Origin: Membranipora membranacea
Taxonomy: Eukaryota > Bryozoa > Gymnolaemata > Cheilostomatida > Membraniporidae
Direction of reading: 5' to 3'
DNA length: 60,000 nucleotides
NCBI GenBank assembly: GCA_914767715.1
Contig: OU612074.1
Coordinates: forward strand, 4,481,501-4,541,500
The notes beneath the pieces are model-generated. The model made no database searches. It had not been told where the DNA came from and saw only the letters and a program-made list of their open reading frames with translations. Positions 34,745 through 47,090 of the stretch are shown piece after piece (the stretch's first letter is position 1; each line of letters begins with the position of its first letter). The position numbers and the translations under genes are program-made.

Positions 34745-37700
34745 ACTCTATGGTTATTATATACTCTATAGTGGACAATGTGTACAAAAATAGCATCAGT
34801 TTTTGTCCATGACACAACGCAATCTGGTTGTGTATGGCCAGTGCCTGTATCATATAACTTATAATAGAGAATATATACGTATTGGGCATAGAAATTTTGA
34901 TTTTTAGAGCGCATATAGCCATTTTTTCGGAAAACTTTTTATATGGCAATATGTGGATCACTTGCAAGTATTTTCACATGCAGCCAGTGGTTTTCTATTT
35001 TTTCCAATAAAAATAAGCAAAAATTCTCAACTGCAAACACATCATCACGATGATATAGAAATTACCAGGCTAGCTTATCTTTTTCATTGCCACTCAGTGG
35101 CGTATATTAGCAATCACGGACCACGGATATCCGTCAACCAAAATCCTTGGTTACAACGTGCAAGCCAGTCTGAATAGCTCAGTGTGTAGCGGTCTGCCTG
35201 GTAAACACTGTTTATTAGGAATGTTGTGGGTTCGAACCCAACAATGGCAGATTTTTTTTCAAATGGGTGCTTTATAACTGGAGCATTTTTACTTTTCCCA
35301 AGGGGGGATGTCTTTTAAGTGGGGAATTATGGTACATACAGAGTTTGACTTTTGACCTTGAGCTGGACAAGCCAATCAAAAGCCCGGTGTATTGACACAC
35401 CCACACCCTGCGCCCGATCATTATGCTCATCGCTAAAAAGTCAGTGAGTGAAATTTTTTAGAATACACTCCCCTGTTGCCACTGCCAGCCACATTAGCTG
35501 TGTCCTGTCTCTCCTACTTATATGTTACACACTCAGTGTGCTTATTTTTGATTTTGATTTAATGAAGTAAAAGTAGCCTGTGTAGAAGTGATCATAGGTG
35601 TGAAAGTTTGCCGCTTGCCTCATTTGCAGTCACAGTGTACATAATTTCCAGATTCAGATTTGCTCTTCAGATATCATTACTTTATTGAGTGTATTATTTT
35701 TAAGTTTTTTTTTTGTCAAAGTAGTTCAATATCTCAGATTGATGCTACAATCACTGCAAGTTAAATGTGATATTGCTACAGGCCTCAATGCTCATCAGTT
35801 GACCTTCTGACTGCAAAAGTTTTATTTTCATAGCATCAATCCATTTTAGACGGAGACTCAGAGGTTTAAGAAATTCTAACTCTGGTCGTTTCAAAGGAGT
35901 TAACAATTAATTATTTATGAATTAGGCTGTGTTTTTGCTGTTGATACTTGGCTTATTTTAATGAGAGAATAGGAAAAATTTTATACTGACTGGAAGAGAA
36001 AATACCTGCAGGTGATTTTAATGGTGTTATATGTGAAATTCTATGAATAAATGGCTATGAATGCTCAATTAAAACATAATTTGTATGTCAAATTCTAATA
36101 TTTTCTACGATAAAGTCAATGATTCATGCACTATCCATGCACAACCAGATTTTGTTGCCTCATGGAATTGAAAGTGAAAATACCTGCAAGTGATCCACAT
36201 GATGTCACATGAAAATTTTTTCCGAAGAATGGCTCTAAGTGCTCCAAAAATCTAAATTTCCATACCCTATACATATATTCTTAATGAAAAGTTTTATGAT
36301 ACAGACACTAGCCATGCACAACCAGATTGGGTTGTTCATGGATTTCGCAATAATTAAGTAGTGGTGTTTAAATGTGAAGGAAGCGAAGACATTTTTGTGC
36401 TTTTCGACATGCACAGGGACTCGCAGCGGTAAAATCCACAAAAAACACAAATCGCAAGTTGGACAGGATCAAGAAGGGATTGAGGTCCCAACACAACACT
36501 ACAGTATGTGCAAGCCAACCTTTTTTTCCCCAACAAATAAGCAAATTCATCAAAAAATTGATAATAACCACAAACACATTAGCAATGTTCTGGATTTGAC
36601 GAGATATTAAAAATTAACAGCGCTCAGCCCTCACCTTGTAAACTTCACACGAGACAGAGTGTGACACCTAGAGCTAGGAGGGAAAGTCACATGAATGGAA
36701 TCTTCAGTCAGCTTCACCACTGTTCCGCGTAGGCCATTGACCATTTCATCAGATAGGTTCTTCAGCAGCATTATAGGTACTCCAACCTTAAGTCTGAGAT
36801 TCTAGAAATATTGCAAAGAAATTATCATATCCAAATAATGGTAGTTTAGGCCTGACCCATACTAAGGATCTTCCTTAAGGGATCCTTACTACGGTTTGAC
36901 AACTATAACATGGCTCAAATCCCTGAGGAGCGGATCTAAAAAACCTATCGCAGTTGATTTAGAACTTCACTGGGCTAGAACTTCAAAGCGCAGAGATAAA
37001 TGAAGGTATGGGTTAACGGCTATGAACAAATGTGTTATCTGCCCGCTCTGTCTTTTGTGTCAGCCACCATCCAGATTAAGCTTGATTCCTCTTGCCAGTA
37101 AAATTCAGACAAAAGCGATCAAGATAAATATAGCCACAATCCGCCATGTCATCCAGGTACGCAACAAGGTAAATTATTTTTATTTATCATGTCAAAATAT
37201 TTGCATTACCTTATCGGGTAAGAAGTTTCGGTGTTCTGAGGATCTGATCTGGCTGTCGACAGCATCATATCTGAACATCTCTCCAGTTACCTCCTCGAGG
37301 CGTTCATCATTGTACATCTCTGCATTTATGCGTTGACCGTACAACACCACCAAACCATCTGTGAAGGAGAGAGAAAATTCACTCAAAAATCAAACATACC
37401 TGTACAATAGACTACCTCTCAAAGATTTATGGTCAGAAAATTCAGATGTAAAGTTATGTTTCCTAATCTACACGGTTTGTCCTAGCTAGTTTAACGATAT
37501 GCTATTCAAGTCCAGAATGTAGTCTTAACAGGTTCTAACATTTCCTGCGTTCATTTATTTGTTTGGTTGAGTTTGGAAGGCAGGTAACATCAGTGTCAGC
37601 TATATACATCAAGCAGGAAATAAAATTTGTGTGATTTCATTTCATGTTATCAAGCTGAGGGTGGGGGAATAATTAGCTTAAATTGAAATGTGGTCTAAAA

Positions 37701-40700
37701 TGTGGCGTGCACTGGGTATCGGCCCTGAAGCGCATATCCCTAACCACATGTCTGCAAACCCCTAGCGCACAAAACAGTCCAGATCATAAACTAGAGATAA
37801 ATAAAGGCGTTGCAAGCAAGTGAGAATGATCTTGTAGCCTGTGCAGGCTCAGTTGGGTGTCTTGTCAGTACCTGGTTTGCTTCCAGAAGGGGTTTTCAAG
37901 TCTGTGCTTCTCTGTTTTAAAAAATCTTCTGTTTCAGTTGAAAATGACCTGACAATGCAAAGCGTGTATACAATTTTTCTGCTTTCACGGGGGATCTGTT
38001 TTAGCTATCATCACCGAGATCCCACAGACTAACTTACCGTTTCTAGAGTGACAGTGTGAGGCACATATTTCTTGAACATCGAGCTTGTTATAGCTGGCTT
38101 GCCAATGTCTCCTGCAACCTCATTCCCAACAGGTGGAAGTTGATGGAAGTCACCACAAAATATGCTCTGGACCTCACCCATAACGTTGTCACTACTCTTG
38201 ACAAACTGGAGAACTCTGTTGACTATGTTAAGGGTGTGGCTGGAAATCATGCTGATTTCATCGATGATCAACAGTTTGACCTTTGACAGCCTACAAAAAA
38301 ACAGGAACAGACTTATTGCGGGTGTCTCCGTTGATATCGGGATGATATAAAATAACTTCGTACAAGCAGTAATATACCTACCAGAAAAAAATTACTCAAA
38401 CAAAAAACATGTGCTCAATAAATCCTGAAACATTTGGTGTCTGAGATGTCCATTGTCTGCGGCTTGCATTAAGGCAAGGATTAGTCGTAATAATATAATT
38501 TTATATAGTCAGAGTGGGCCCCCCATGAGTTCATTTATCTCCCACCAATGTTACTGCCGGTCAGTGGGGCCTGCACCTGATCTGCTTCCAACCACAGCCC
38601 GCTACATGGGTACCAATATAACACACTGGTACCCATGCTAACTCCCTACCGCACTTTGCTTCTCAGTGGTCTAGACGTCTAGAAGAAGAATTCCCACCTA
38701 ACACAGCAGCAAGCAATACCTATGGCGAAGAAAGCCGCGTTGAAATTTTATTGAGGGCGTAACATAACCTTTTGCGTCTGGTTACATAGTATTCATCTTC
38801 TCCTGCATATAACTTGATCACTTGTTCAGCTGTGAGCCTGAAAAATATTAAGTAGTCAATAATTCTGACGTTTTTGACTGAAACATGAAAAACTGTCACA
38901 TCCTAGCAATATATGCAACAGTTCATACAATATTTTAGTCGATGGCTAATGAACCTTTGGTACATGTATGTGGCACATAGTATTGGGAATTAAAATTTCT
39001 GCTTTACATGCTAGAAAAGATGTAGAGTTGCCATTTCAACTTGCTCGCGACATTGGGCTAGAGCCATTTCCTACCTAACGAAATCTTGCCTTTGCCAAGC
39101 CATTCATTTTTGCTAAGTTTAATTTGATTTGTGTCCTTCACTGCAAAGATATTTATAAAAAATGTTTTGCCTTATTAGAGTACAACCTGTTACCAGTTAC
39201 TCCATCATCGGGTCAATAAGACATCAAGAGTACTATTTATATTTTCAGGGCCTGGATGAAACTTAGGAATTTTTGAATTTTCTACAATGCAATACGCTAT
39301 GATTGTTGCAATATTATGCAGTAATTCAGGCATCAATTGCACAGGTACCATAACTTCATAAGGTCTTCATTTGCCGCTTTTCAATTTCACTGACTTCCCT
39401 ATTTGCAGGTACTGTCAGTAATTGAGCTGAATTTTCTGTAGAAGTGTATTTATATATTTATAGCTTTCGATCCATATTCACTATTCTATTTTCCCCATAT
39501 TCAGCAAATAAATCTTAGTATTATAGTGTCAAGCAACAATATTATCGAGTTTTGATCCATGCATGTAATGAGGGGTCAGAAACGGACATATTTCTAAAGC
39601 GAAAATCAATTTCAAGTCCTGAAGACAGGAGGCCTAAAATCATAAAATTTCACTAAAATCTCACTCCTCCAGTTAGTGCCATGCCTCCTCTATATGGTGA
39701 AAGCATAAACTAATAAGATACCTCAAAAACAAGGCACAGAGGGCTCAATTTAAAAAGGGCACTTTTTGCCCAAAAAGAACCTTCCAGAGGTCACTGCATC
39801 TCGACATAAAATATTTGAGAGTTTTCAACCGTGAAAATAACTATTAGACATGATCACCCATACAATATTAAATAGCCATATATCATGTTAATCCTTAAAT
39901 TGGATTGAGTTTGTCTGTAATTGTATAACTGTCAACATAATGGCGCAGGTATTGCAGCCTTTTATTTATTCTACTGTTGCTCATAATCACCCTTATTTGC
40001 CACCCAAAAGACGTGAAGAGCTTAGAAAACGATGACTACAAATCTATCGTCGATATCAAAAATTCTCTAAATAAGCACTATATTAAAAATATATGGAACT
40101 CACAGTATAACCAGCTAATAAAAGAAATAGACCCTGGATTATTACGATCTAGGAAGCGGGCAAAAGAGCCGGAGTTCGTGTCCGTCATTCAACCTGCAAC
40201 AGTAAAGTCCCCCTACCAGCAATAGTACTCACCAACGCTCAATCTATATATCGTAAACTAGACGAACTGCATGTACTATTGAAAACAAAACGGCTGCACA
40301 ATCAATTTCAGATCATCTGTATAACTGAATCCTGGTTGAAACCTGAAATCGCTTAAAGTATAACTGAATTGGATGGTTACGATCAATTTCGTAACAACAG
40401 GGATGCCGATGCAAGTGGAAAAAGTCAAGGTATCCTTGTATACATAGACCGGAAATTGGCCACAAACAATCAAGTATTATTCAATCATACAGACAAAAAC
40501 TGTGAAATTCTAACTGGCTACCAAAATTTACATCAATTATCTCTCTATATCATGCAACACTCCATTCACTGGACAATCTCGACTAAAACAAAATGCTACC
40601 AACACAGCTAAATTTATCTCTTCTCATGGTCAACAGATGGAAACCAAATATCCTAACACATGCGTTCTAGTCATGGGTGACTTCAATCAACTACCCCTTC

Positions 40701-43700
40701 GTCTAAGTTGATATTATCAAACTGTAACTAGACCAACCTGTTGATTAAAAACACTTGATAAATGCTACACCAGAATCAAGGATGCATATTGTCACTGCAA
40801 CCAGCTAGCTCAACTCGGAGACTCAGACCATCATATCATGCTCCTGATACTTTCATATTTATATTAAGAACCACTGTCAAAATCTAAACCAACTTTTATC
40901 AGAAGAATATACTCAGACGAAAACTGTGACAATTTAAAAGCATGCTTCGATACTACTGAATGGGACAATTTAATAACTCCTGATGATAATATTGATACTC
41001 AAGATGTGATCACGGATTATATTAAATTTTGTACTGATATATGCCTTCTTGTTAAAACTGTTAAAAATTATGCCAACCATAAACCATGGATGACTAGAGA
41101 GCTCTTAGATTTAATTGATGCAAAGCAACAAGCCCATTAGGACGGAAAAAAACCTATCACAAATACAAAAAGAAACTATCCAAAGGAAAGAAAAAATCTC
41201 GGGCAAAATACTCCCACAAAATCCAAGAACACCCGGCGGATGACCCAGCCAATGCCTGGAATGACAAAAAATCACTGGATTACCACCAAAAACTCTAAAC
41301 AGCCTACTGACACTAGCTTCAGCCCGGATGACCTAAATTCTTTCTTCGCTAGGTTTGAAAAGCCAGAAACTATCTCTCCTACTCCAGCTGACCCAAACCC
41401 AAGTGCACCCACATTGAATGTAAATGATTATGCTGTCGTCAAACAGTTAAATAGTCTGAACTCAGGAAAAGGTGCCGGCCCTGATGGACTTATCCCTAAG
41501 GTTATCAAGCTGTGCGCCGATCAACTAGCTAGCTCATTACAAGACCATTAAAAAATTCTCCAGATTCAGAAACAACAACGAAAATATGGAAAACTGCAAC
41601 CATCAAACCTCTACCTAAAATCACCAAACCTACTCGCATTTTAGACCTATAGCACTCACTAGCTAAAACCATGGAACGCCTACTTAAATATACATAACTG
41701 AGAATACACATCTAGATAAGTATTAGTTGGCCTACAGAGCACGCGCTCCACCCAGGATGCTGTACTATGCCTCACAACTACAATCAATAACTTTATTGAT
41801 CAAAACTCATCATACTACACGCACGCTGCCTCTTCTTAGACTTTTCATCGGCCTTCAACACTATAGATATCAAACATTTACTACCAGACTGCTGAAACAT
41901 CTCGATCCACACGTAATAAATTGGGTAGCAAGCTTTTTAACCTGTAGAACACAAAGAACAATAGCCAACAATATCATATCTAAATCTATAACAACATATA
42001 CAGGAACACAACAAGGCTCTGTACTCAGTCCTCTATTGTTCTCTATATATACTAATCATCTTGTCTCTGAGTGCTGCAGTAACGGCACCACTCTCAAATA
42101 TGCAGACGACGCCTAATAATTATCTGCAGGCTTATTTCAAAAAGAATAACAGAGTGTCAACATTGTGCAAACAACTAGATCTTCTTTAAATCCATCCAAA
42201 ACTCAAGTAATGCTTTTGTGTACCAAAAGAGATAAACCAGACAGTACAACTCTGCAATTAGATGGTATAGAAATTGAATTATGTGATAATGATAAGTACC
42301 TGGGAGTTTTAATTGATAATAAATAAACAAAATAAATTACGTTTTGAGTCTCATATTGATAATCTTGTTAAGCCTCTCAGAGGATGGTAAGTTAAAACCT
42401 TTTGTCACTTTAGTACCAAACTTCTCTCACCAATGATATCTAAAAGTGTTATTATTTCTATTCTCACACACTGTCCGCCTATTTTGTATACATCGACTGA
42501 GAAAGTTTTTTGAAGACGCTAACCATCTAAATATTCAAAACATAAGTGACCTTGATAGCATTAAAGATAATCGAACTAAAAACCTGATACTAAACTATGT
42601 ACAGGATGATGAACATTTTATTAACAACTTTTTACCACAGCTACCATCAGGAAGATATAGGACAATAAAATACAGGTCATCTTGGGGAAAAGCAGTATTT
42701 TACGCACCATAAGATAAGATTTAATGGTTACACAACATCAATGATGAGGTAAAACTAGTGTGGCATGAAGGCTGCGTCATTTAAAATGCGTATACTGTTC
42801 GGACAAAGCTGTTAACAAAAGCGTACAGTTCGCGATTTGCCACAAATAAAATAGTTCCTATGGCTCACATAACAGTGGTTTAAAATATGATCTGGGTCTC
42901 TATAAAAATCTGCTGCAGTTCTAAAAATGCGTTGAGTGACTAGTTCCTTAATATCACAGTTGAATTTAGCACGTGTAAAAGGTTTGAGCAGCATTTTACG
43001 TTCACCTTCGGTACATGAATAAAACCATAGCTCAGCATTGTACATAAGAATAGGTAAAATCAGAGACTGGATAAAATGCTGACACTGCTCATAGGACGGA
43101 TTAAATGATTTAAATTTGAAACGAGAATAAAATCTGCTTTTAAGTTTCTTATAAATAGCATCAGAGTTATTATGCCATTTGAGATCATCGCTAAAAATAG
43201 TACCCAGGTATTTAAAATCACATACCTTTTCGATCTCTTGAATACCAATAAAAACAGAAAAAGTCACAGTGTGGGTTCTGCTAAAATAAAGGACCATCTC
43301 TTTGGTTTTATCTGTGTTTAAAATGAGATTGCTCTCTATACACCAGGTAGAAAAGTTATTTATAGCATCAAAATAAGACTGATCTGATTCCTTATGGTTT
43401 AAAAGGCCTACAACGGCCATGTCATCAGCATATTTTAAAATGTGAACATTTGGATGTTGTGATCTGATAGCGTCAGTATAGATGGAAAATAAAAGAGGGG
43501 ATAAAACACAGCCTTGTGGACACCCTGTACTGGATTCAAGATTCGATGACTTATGGTCTCCTATACGCACACGTTGGGTACGGTTACTAAGAAAAGATAC
43601 AATAAGTTTGGTAAAAATGACAGGGACCCCTTGATAAGATAGACGCTCAGCCAATAAATGTGGTAAAATGGTGTTAAAAGCAGAGGAAAAATAGACAAAA

Positions 43701-46337
43701 AGCACTCTAGCATATGATTTTATCCGTAAACAATATTTTTTAAACTTAATCCACGACAGCTATCAGTTCCCCCCCACGTGAACACGATGCAATTATAATT
43801 AAATCGGTTGGCTGAATGAAAGGGCAATGAAAGTGACCCACAATTCCGGGATTGCTCGGCCTAATCCTATTGTCTTATTCATAAAATATAAATGCTATAA
43901 ATGTAATGTTCTATCAATAATTAGTTAAATTTCATCAAGATTATCCATCCAGGCTTGTTTACTGTCCCTGCGTTGATAAATCTAAGATCTGTGGTGTGTA
44001 AGAAACCCTACTATGACTAATTAGTTAAATTTTATTATGATTTTCCAGGCATGTTTACTGTCCCTATGTTGATAAATCTAAGATCTGTGGTATGGAACAA
44101 ACCCTGGCATAAATACACATTTTTATAGACCTAAATTTCCATTGCAATATTTTAATTGCAAACAATAACAAACTCTTCTTATCAAGCATCTTTAGAACCC
44201 AAATTTGATACACTGCACTACATGATTTCACTGCACTAAATCCAGAGATGGTCTGATAGTGGAGGACTCAATTCATTTTGTTTTTAACTAAGTTTTCGGC
44301 AATTTTTCATCACTACGTCTCCAGCAGCACAACAGTAGACGCACTTGAGCGATTAACGAGCTTAGAAAATCTCCCTCTGAAAATCATCTGCCCGGGCAAC
44401 AATAGCTATGAAGAGCTGTCTGCTCTTAACATCATCTCGCTCGCCACATTTCTAGATAAATCATGTACTGATTGCACCCAGCACACTGCAACAACAAACT
44501 GCTACAGCCAATCCCTTCTACTCTACGCCGATCAGCCAGACAAAAACAACACCAGAGAGACACCAAGTGTAGCTCTGCTCTGAGATCGGGCACAGTACTA
44601 ATGAAGTATAGCAATGCCGGCTGTATTAATTATAAAGAATAAACCAAACTGATCAGTTGTTATATTTCACTTTTTATACCCAGGATGCCTCCTCTTTTTC
44701 TACAAAAACCTATAAGGGTCGCTGCTAATTTTTAGTCTGCTACCAATGGTTAGTAATAATGATAATAATAATAATACAACATGTGAAATCTGGACACAAA
44801 GTATTGTAAAATCAGAATTATTCTGGTACTTCTCTGACATTATATATCATTCTGAATTATACGAATAATATTTCACTATGCCTTATAGGTTGCCATTTTG
44901 AGGAGATCTCTCCTAGGCATGTCACAAAAGTTCTTATATAGTTTGTTTTAATGAGGCCACGGCTCGGGATTTTATCTCAAATGGATTGTGTAACAGTAAA
45001 CTAACCTCCCATCCATTAGTCCGAAGGCGCGGTGCAGAGTCTCAGCTCTGATGGCATTCAGGCCCTCCGATAGAATCAGACTACTTAGCCCTGTGGCTCC
45101 ACAGACAACTATACTTTCGACACTGAACTGTAGGCTGTTGATTATAGTTTTTAAAGTCCTCGTCTTGCCGGTACCTGTGAGAATCAAAGGATGGACGTTA
45201 AAGGAGTAGGAGATAGCTCAGATGGTTAGAGTGCCTTCCTCTGAGCGCGCAAGGGTTGAAGGTGGTGGGTTCGATCCCTGCCACCGCCTGCTGGGAGTTC
45301 ATGCCACATGTGTGCTCCGACCTGCCTGCAAATTGAGGGCAACATGGGCACAGTTACTGCAGCCCAGCCCTTAAGTCAACCCCTATTACATCGTCCGGTT
45401 TCCGGACTAGACGCATGATAAACACTTACGATATTAACCCTTTCAAAGTCAAACCTACTCATGTAAGAGTGGTTTTCTACTCCAATAAAGCTATAACTTA
45501 GTCAAAGGAGGGAATTTCATACCATTATTTAATGGGCCATCCTACCAAATTTCACTGTGCAAAAATAGTTCTCCAACAAAAAATTACATCATCAGCCAGT
45601 GTCAGCTTCTCAGTTGTTTACCAGAGTCAAATCTGGCATTCATTTTTATGTTTACACATTCATCTTGTCACGGCAAGTCAATCTGCAAAGCTAAGTTGGC
45701 TTGGAATTCCTGACATGCAAACACAACAATTGGGGAGCCTGATAAATGCGATATATCATAAAACTATGGAAGCACGGTTGAAACTACTGCGTTGCCCATA
45801 CTGCAAAATAACCTAAATGTGTGGCGACTTGATTTTTTTTAGGTCTTTACTTTCAACCTATGAATAATAGGAATACAATTTTGTAGTTACAGCATACAGT
45901 GGTGCGCATACTGTAATATATAAATCAGAAAATCCCTCATGGATACGACCCTGGCTGCTAATGATTAGAAATCAGCGGTACTTCAAATAATCGTTAATCA
46001 CAAGAGTGTAGGGCTTAGCTGATCCTAGCTAATTCTAGCTGATCCCTGTAAAAAGAACCTGGATTATGACGCATATCGTACGATACCACTGCATATCACA
46101 TAGTACTTCAGCTAGAAACCATGAGTGAAGCTTTGTTTGAGGCCTTCTCTAGCAGGATTGAGGTCTTAACTTTTAACCTATACAACTATATATATAATGG
46201 CCGCATATCCTAATATAACACTTGAGATCACCAATGGTAAGCAGTGCACTGGAAGAAAACATACCTGCTGAGCCTGTTAGAAAAAAGCTGTGTCCAGATT
46301 TGGCAAGTTGTACTGCCTGGTCTTGCTTCTGATCCAT
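30670..46337 (-). CDS. PIF1-like helicase with C-terminal PHD finger (decayed in places)
   Basis: Minus-strand exons: 46337-46265 (ATG, FFLTGSAG); 45174-45006 (completing Walker A as GSAGTGKTRTLK); 38837-38720; 38290-38038 (motif II LLIIDEISMIS and motif III FCGDFHQLPPV); 37358-37210; 36801-36635 (LKVGVPIMLLKNLSDEMVNG, as in PIF1); 34570-33119 (motif VI TTVHKSQGMTA, then a roughly 440-residue extension of unknown function); 30912-30670. The last exon is a C4HC3 PHD finger with HWIECEKCQDWYHVVC, and its TAA lies 60 bp from the transposase stop. PIF1 helicases unwind DNA 5'-3'. Problems: the exon ending 38720 closes on an in-frame TAG and does not match the phase of the next; one exon between 38037 and 37359 is missing or degenerate; the frame breaks near 34400-34445. 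The coding content is clear, but this copy may not be functional. Confidence 0.75.
30925..33005. repeat. 345-bp tandem repeat, about six copies, in the last helicase intron
   Basis: Copies begin near 30935, 31279, 31631, 31976, 32322 and 32667 at gggtcaaattttgcagtatt. Spacing is 344-352 bp, varying mainly through an internal TA/ATCT microsatellite. Each unit keeps a 64-codon open frame on the minus strand, which is a by-product of the repeat. The array fills the intron between exons 33119 and 30912 and starts just next to the PHD exon acceptor. Confidence 0.9.
34684..34752. repeat. Palindromic TA microsatellite
   Basis: ccatagagttattatat leads into about 36 bp of TA repeats and then atataataactctatgg, its exact complement. 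The whole 69 bp can fold into one long hairpin or cruciform. It lies in the helicase intron upstream of exon 34570. Confidence 0.85.
35167..35255 (+). mobile_element. tRNA-derived SINE head
   Basis: Box A-like TAGCTCAGTGTGTAGCGG at about 35177 and box B GGTTCGAACCC at about 35230, spaced as in a tRNA gene. Acceptor pairing is poor and it lies in an intron of the helicase, so I read it as a SINE. Confidence 0.55.
39940..42715 (+). mobile_element. Degenerate CR1/L2-like LINE nested in the helicase intron
   Basis: Fragments in order: an endonuclease start (IICITESWLKPE near 40310 and ELDGYDQFRNN near 40365, with stops between); a pre-RT segment with KGAGPDGLIPKVI near 41465; an RT segment with TGTQQGSVLSPLLFSIYTN and LKYADDA near 42000-42110; and an ORF2 C-terminus to 42712 (SGRYRTIKYRSSWGKAV). 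Many stops and frame changes make it dead. It is the same family as the LINE at 55.9-58.7 kb, whose endonuclease and RT motifs line up. It interrupts the long intron between helicase exons 45006 and 38837. Confidence 0.8.
42812..43705 (-). mobile_element. 5'-truncated LINE, reverse-transcriptase ORF of 297 aa
   Basis: One uninterrupted minus-strand ORF encodes the catalytic half of a LINE RT: YFSSAFNTILPHLLAERLSY, then GCPQGCVLSPLLFSIYTDAI, the catalytic ILKYADDMAVVG, and the thumb and C-terminal segments (FKYLGTIFSDDLKWH). The family is different from the plus-strand LINE it abuts tail to tail. The upstream part of ORF2 is missing, so it cannot mobilise itself. The open frame suggests fairly recent insertion. 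Confidence 0.85.
43905..44110. repeat. Tandem duplication of about 105 bp
   Basis: taattagttaaattt near 43919 and 44018 begin two related units that share ggc(t/a)tgtttactgtccct and gttgataaatctaagatctg. Seen directly, with no function evident. Confidence 0.7.
44111..45005. other. Helicase intron sequence, nothing recognised
   Basis: A 101-codon plus-strand frame at 44278-44583 has no domain I recognise and no splice context tying it to a gene. A run of taa/tga repeats lies near 44758-44775. Confidence 0.4.
45205..45420 (+). mobile_element. tRNA-derived SINE
   Basis: The tRNA-like head has TAGCTCAGATGGTTAGAGTG (box A) and GGTTCGATCCC (box B at about 45269). The body continues to about 45420 (ccggactagacgcatgataa). 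It is inserted in helicase intron 1 just upstream of the exon 2 acceptor. The head is related to the minus-strand element at 3968-4080. Confidence 0.65.
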
Positions 46338-46340
46338 GAT

Positions 46341-46575
46341 GAATTATATCAAGATAAGCACAGCTGAACAGTCTGAACTGAAGTGAATGGCACAAGCTCC
46401 AGCAATATTATGCTGAACATGAATTATATCAAGATAAGCACGTCTGAAAAGTGTTAACTGAAGATTTGAAATGAAAGACATATGAATTATATCAAGATAA
46501 GCATGTCTGAACAGTCTGAACCGAAGATTTGAAGTGAATGGCACAAGCTCCAGCAATATTATGCTGAACATAACT
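46341..46575. repeat. Subterminal repeats next to the right TIR
   Basis: gaattatatcaagataagca occurs at 46341, 46421 and 46483, each followed by related sequence (c.tctgaacagtctgaactga) and twice by atggcacaagctccagcaat. The array lies between the helicase ATG and the inner end of the right TIR. P elements have internal transposase-binding sites near their ends, so these are candidates for binding sites. Confidence 0.75.
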
Positions 46576-46595
46576 ACTAACACTGACACAGAGTA

Positions 46596-47090
46596 CTGGG
46601 AATTCCCAAAAGGAAACCGCCATAGTGGTTTAATAGCAGTAAGCCAATGGGAGAGTCGATGAACAAAGACGTCCCCTTTGTTTATTTGAAATATTATTTA
46701 GTTTATTGAAATACGATTGAAAACAATGAAATAGACATTTTTTAAATACAGAAACAAAATATAACTTTGATTTTGATAAACAAAAACAGATTCAGTGAAG
46801 AAAAATTCATTATAAAAAGTATTTTTTGAAAGCTTCAGTTTGGGTTATCAACATGGCGTCAATGGCAGGATTCTGAGAGAAATTGGGAATCTTACAGAAC
46901 ATTTTCATCCACAGCACCTGTAAAAGAGCAAGTAGAGGATTGGAAACCATTGTAAAAGACACAGCTTATTAGAGTGAACAGAGTGCAAAAGTTTTAGTGA
47001 GTGATTTTGTTTGAAACTCAAGTGTGCTACACCTTGAGAGGGAAAGGGGGTGGTTGATACTGGACATGCTTGTAACTCCAGATGCCTATG
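46596..47090 (-). repeat. Right terminal inverted repeat, 495 bp
   Basis: Inverted copy of 22326-22820, ending ...CCAGATGCCTATG at the outer border. Equal length and near identity show that both ends are intact. Confidence 0.95.

Larger units (their letters stand above)
22326..47090. mobile_element. 24.8-kb P-superfamily DNA transposon with PIF1-like helicase cargo
   Basis: Bounded by 495-bp inverted repeats (22326-22820 and 46596-47090) that start CATAGGCATCTGGAG, with a matching 8-bp direct repeat outside each end. It contains a plus-strand P-type transposase gene starting 78 bp inside the left TIR. A minus-strand PIF1-like helicase/PHD gene starts 258 bp inside the right TIR. The two genes converge, with stops at 30610 and 30670. 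Classical P elements are about 3 kb with 31-bp TIRs, so both the size and the second gene are unusual. Near-identical TIRs and an unbroken transposase indicate a recent insertion. The helicase frame breaks and nested LINEs show that part of the cargo has been decaying. Confidence 0.93.

Noticed and set aside
44278-44583. A 101-codon plus-strand ORF (FHHYVSSSTTVDALERL)
   Set aside because: No domain, no neighbours in phase, and it lies within an intron of the helicase gene; not supported as a gene.
45208-45290. Possible functional tRNA genes here and at 3630, 12565 and 35177
   Set aside because: Boxes A and B are present but acceptor and T stems do not pair well, and non-tRNA bodies follow; SINE origin fits better.
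30670-46337. Helicase as evidence for a Helitron or Maverick/Polinton
   Set aside because: No Rep/HUH motif, DNA polymerase B, capsid or retroviral-type integrase was seen, and the enclosing TIRs with 8-bp duplications and a P-type transposase explain the element.
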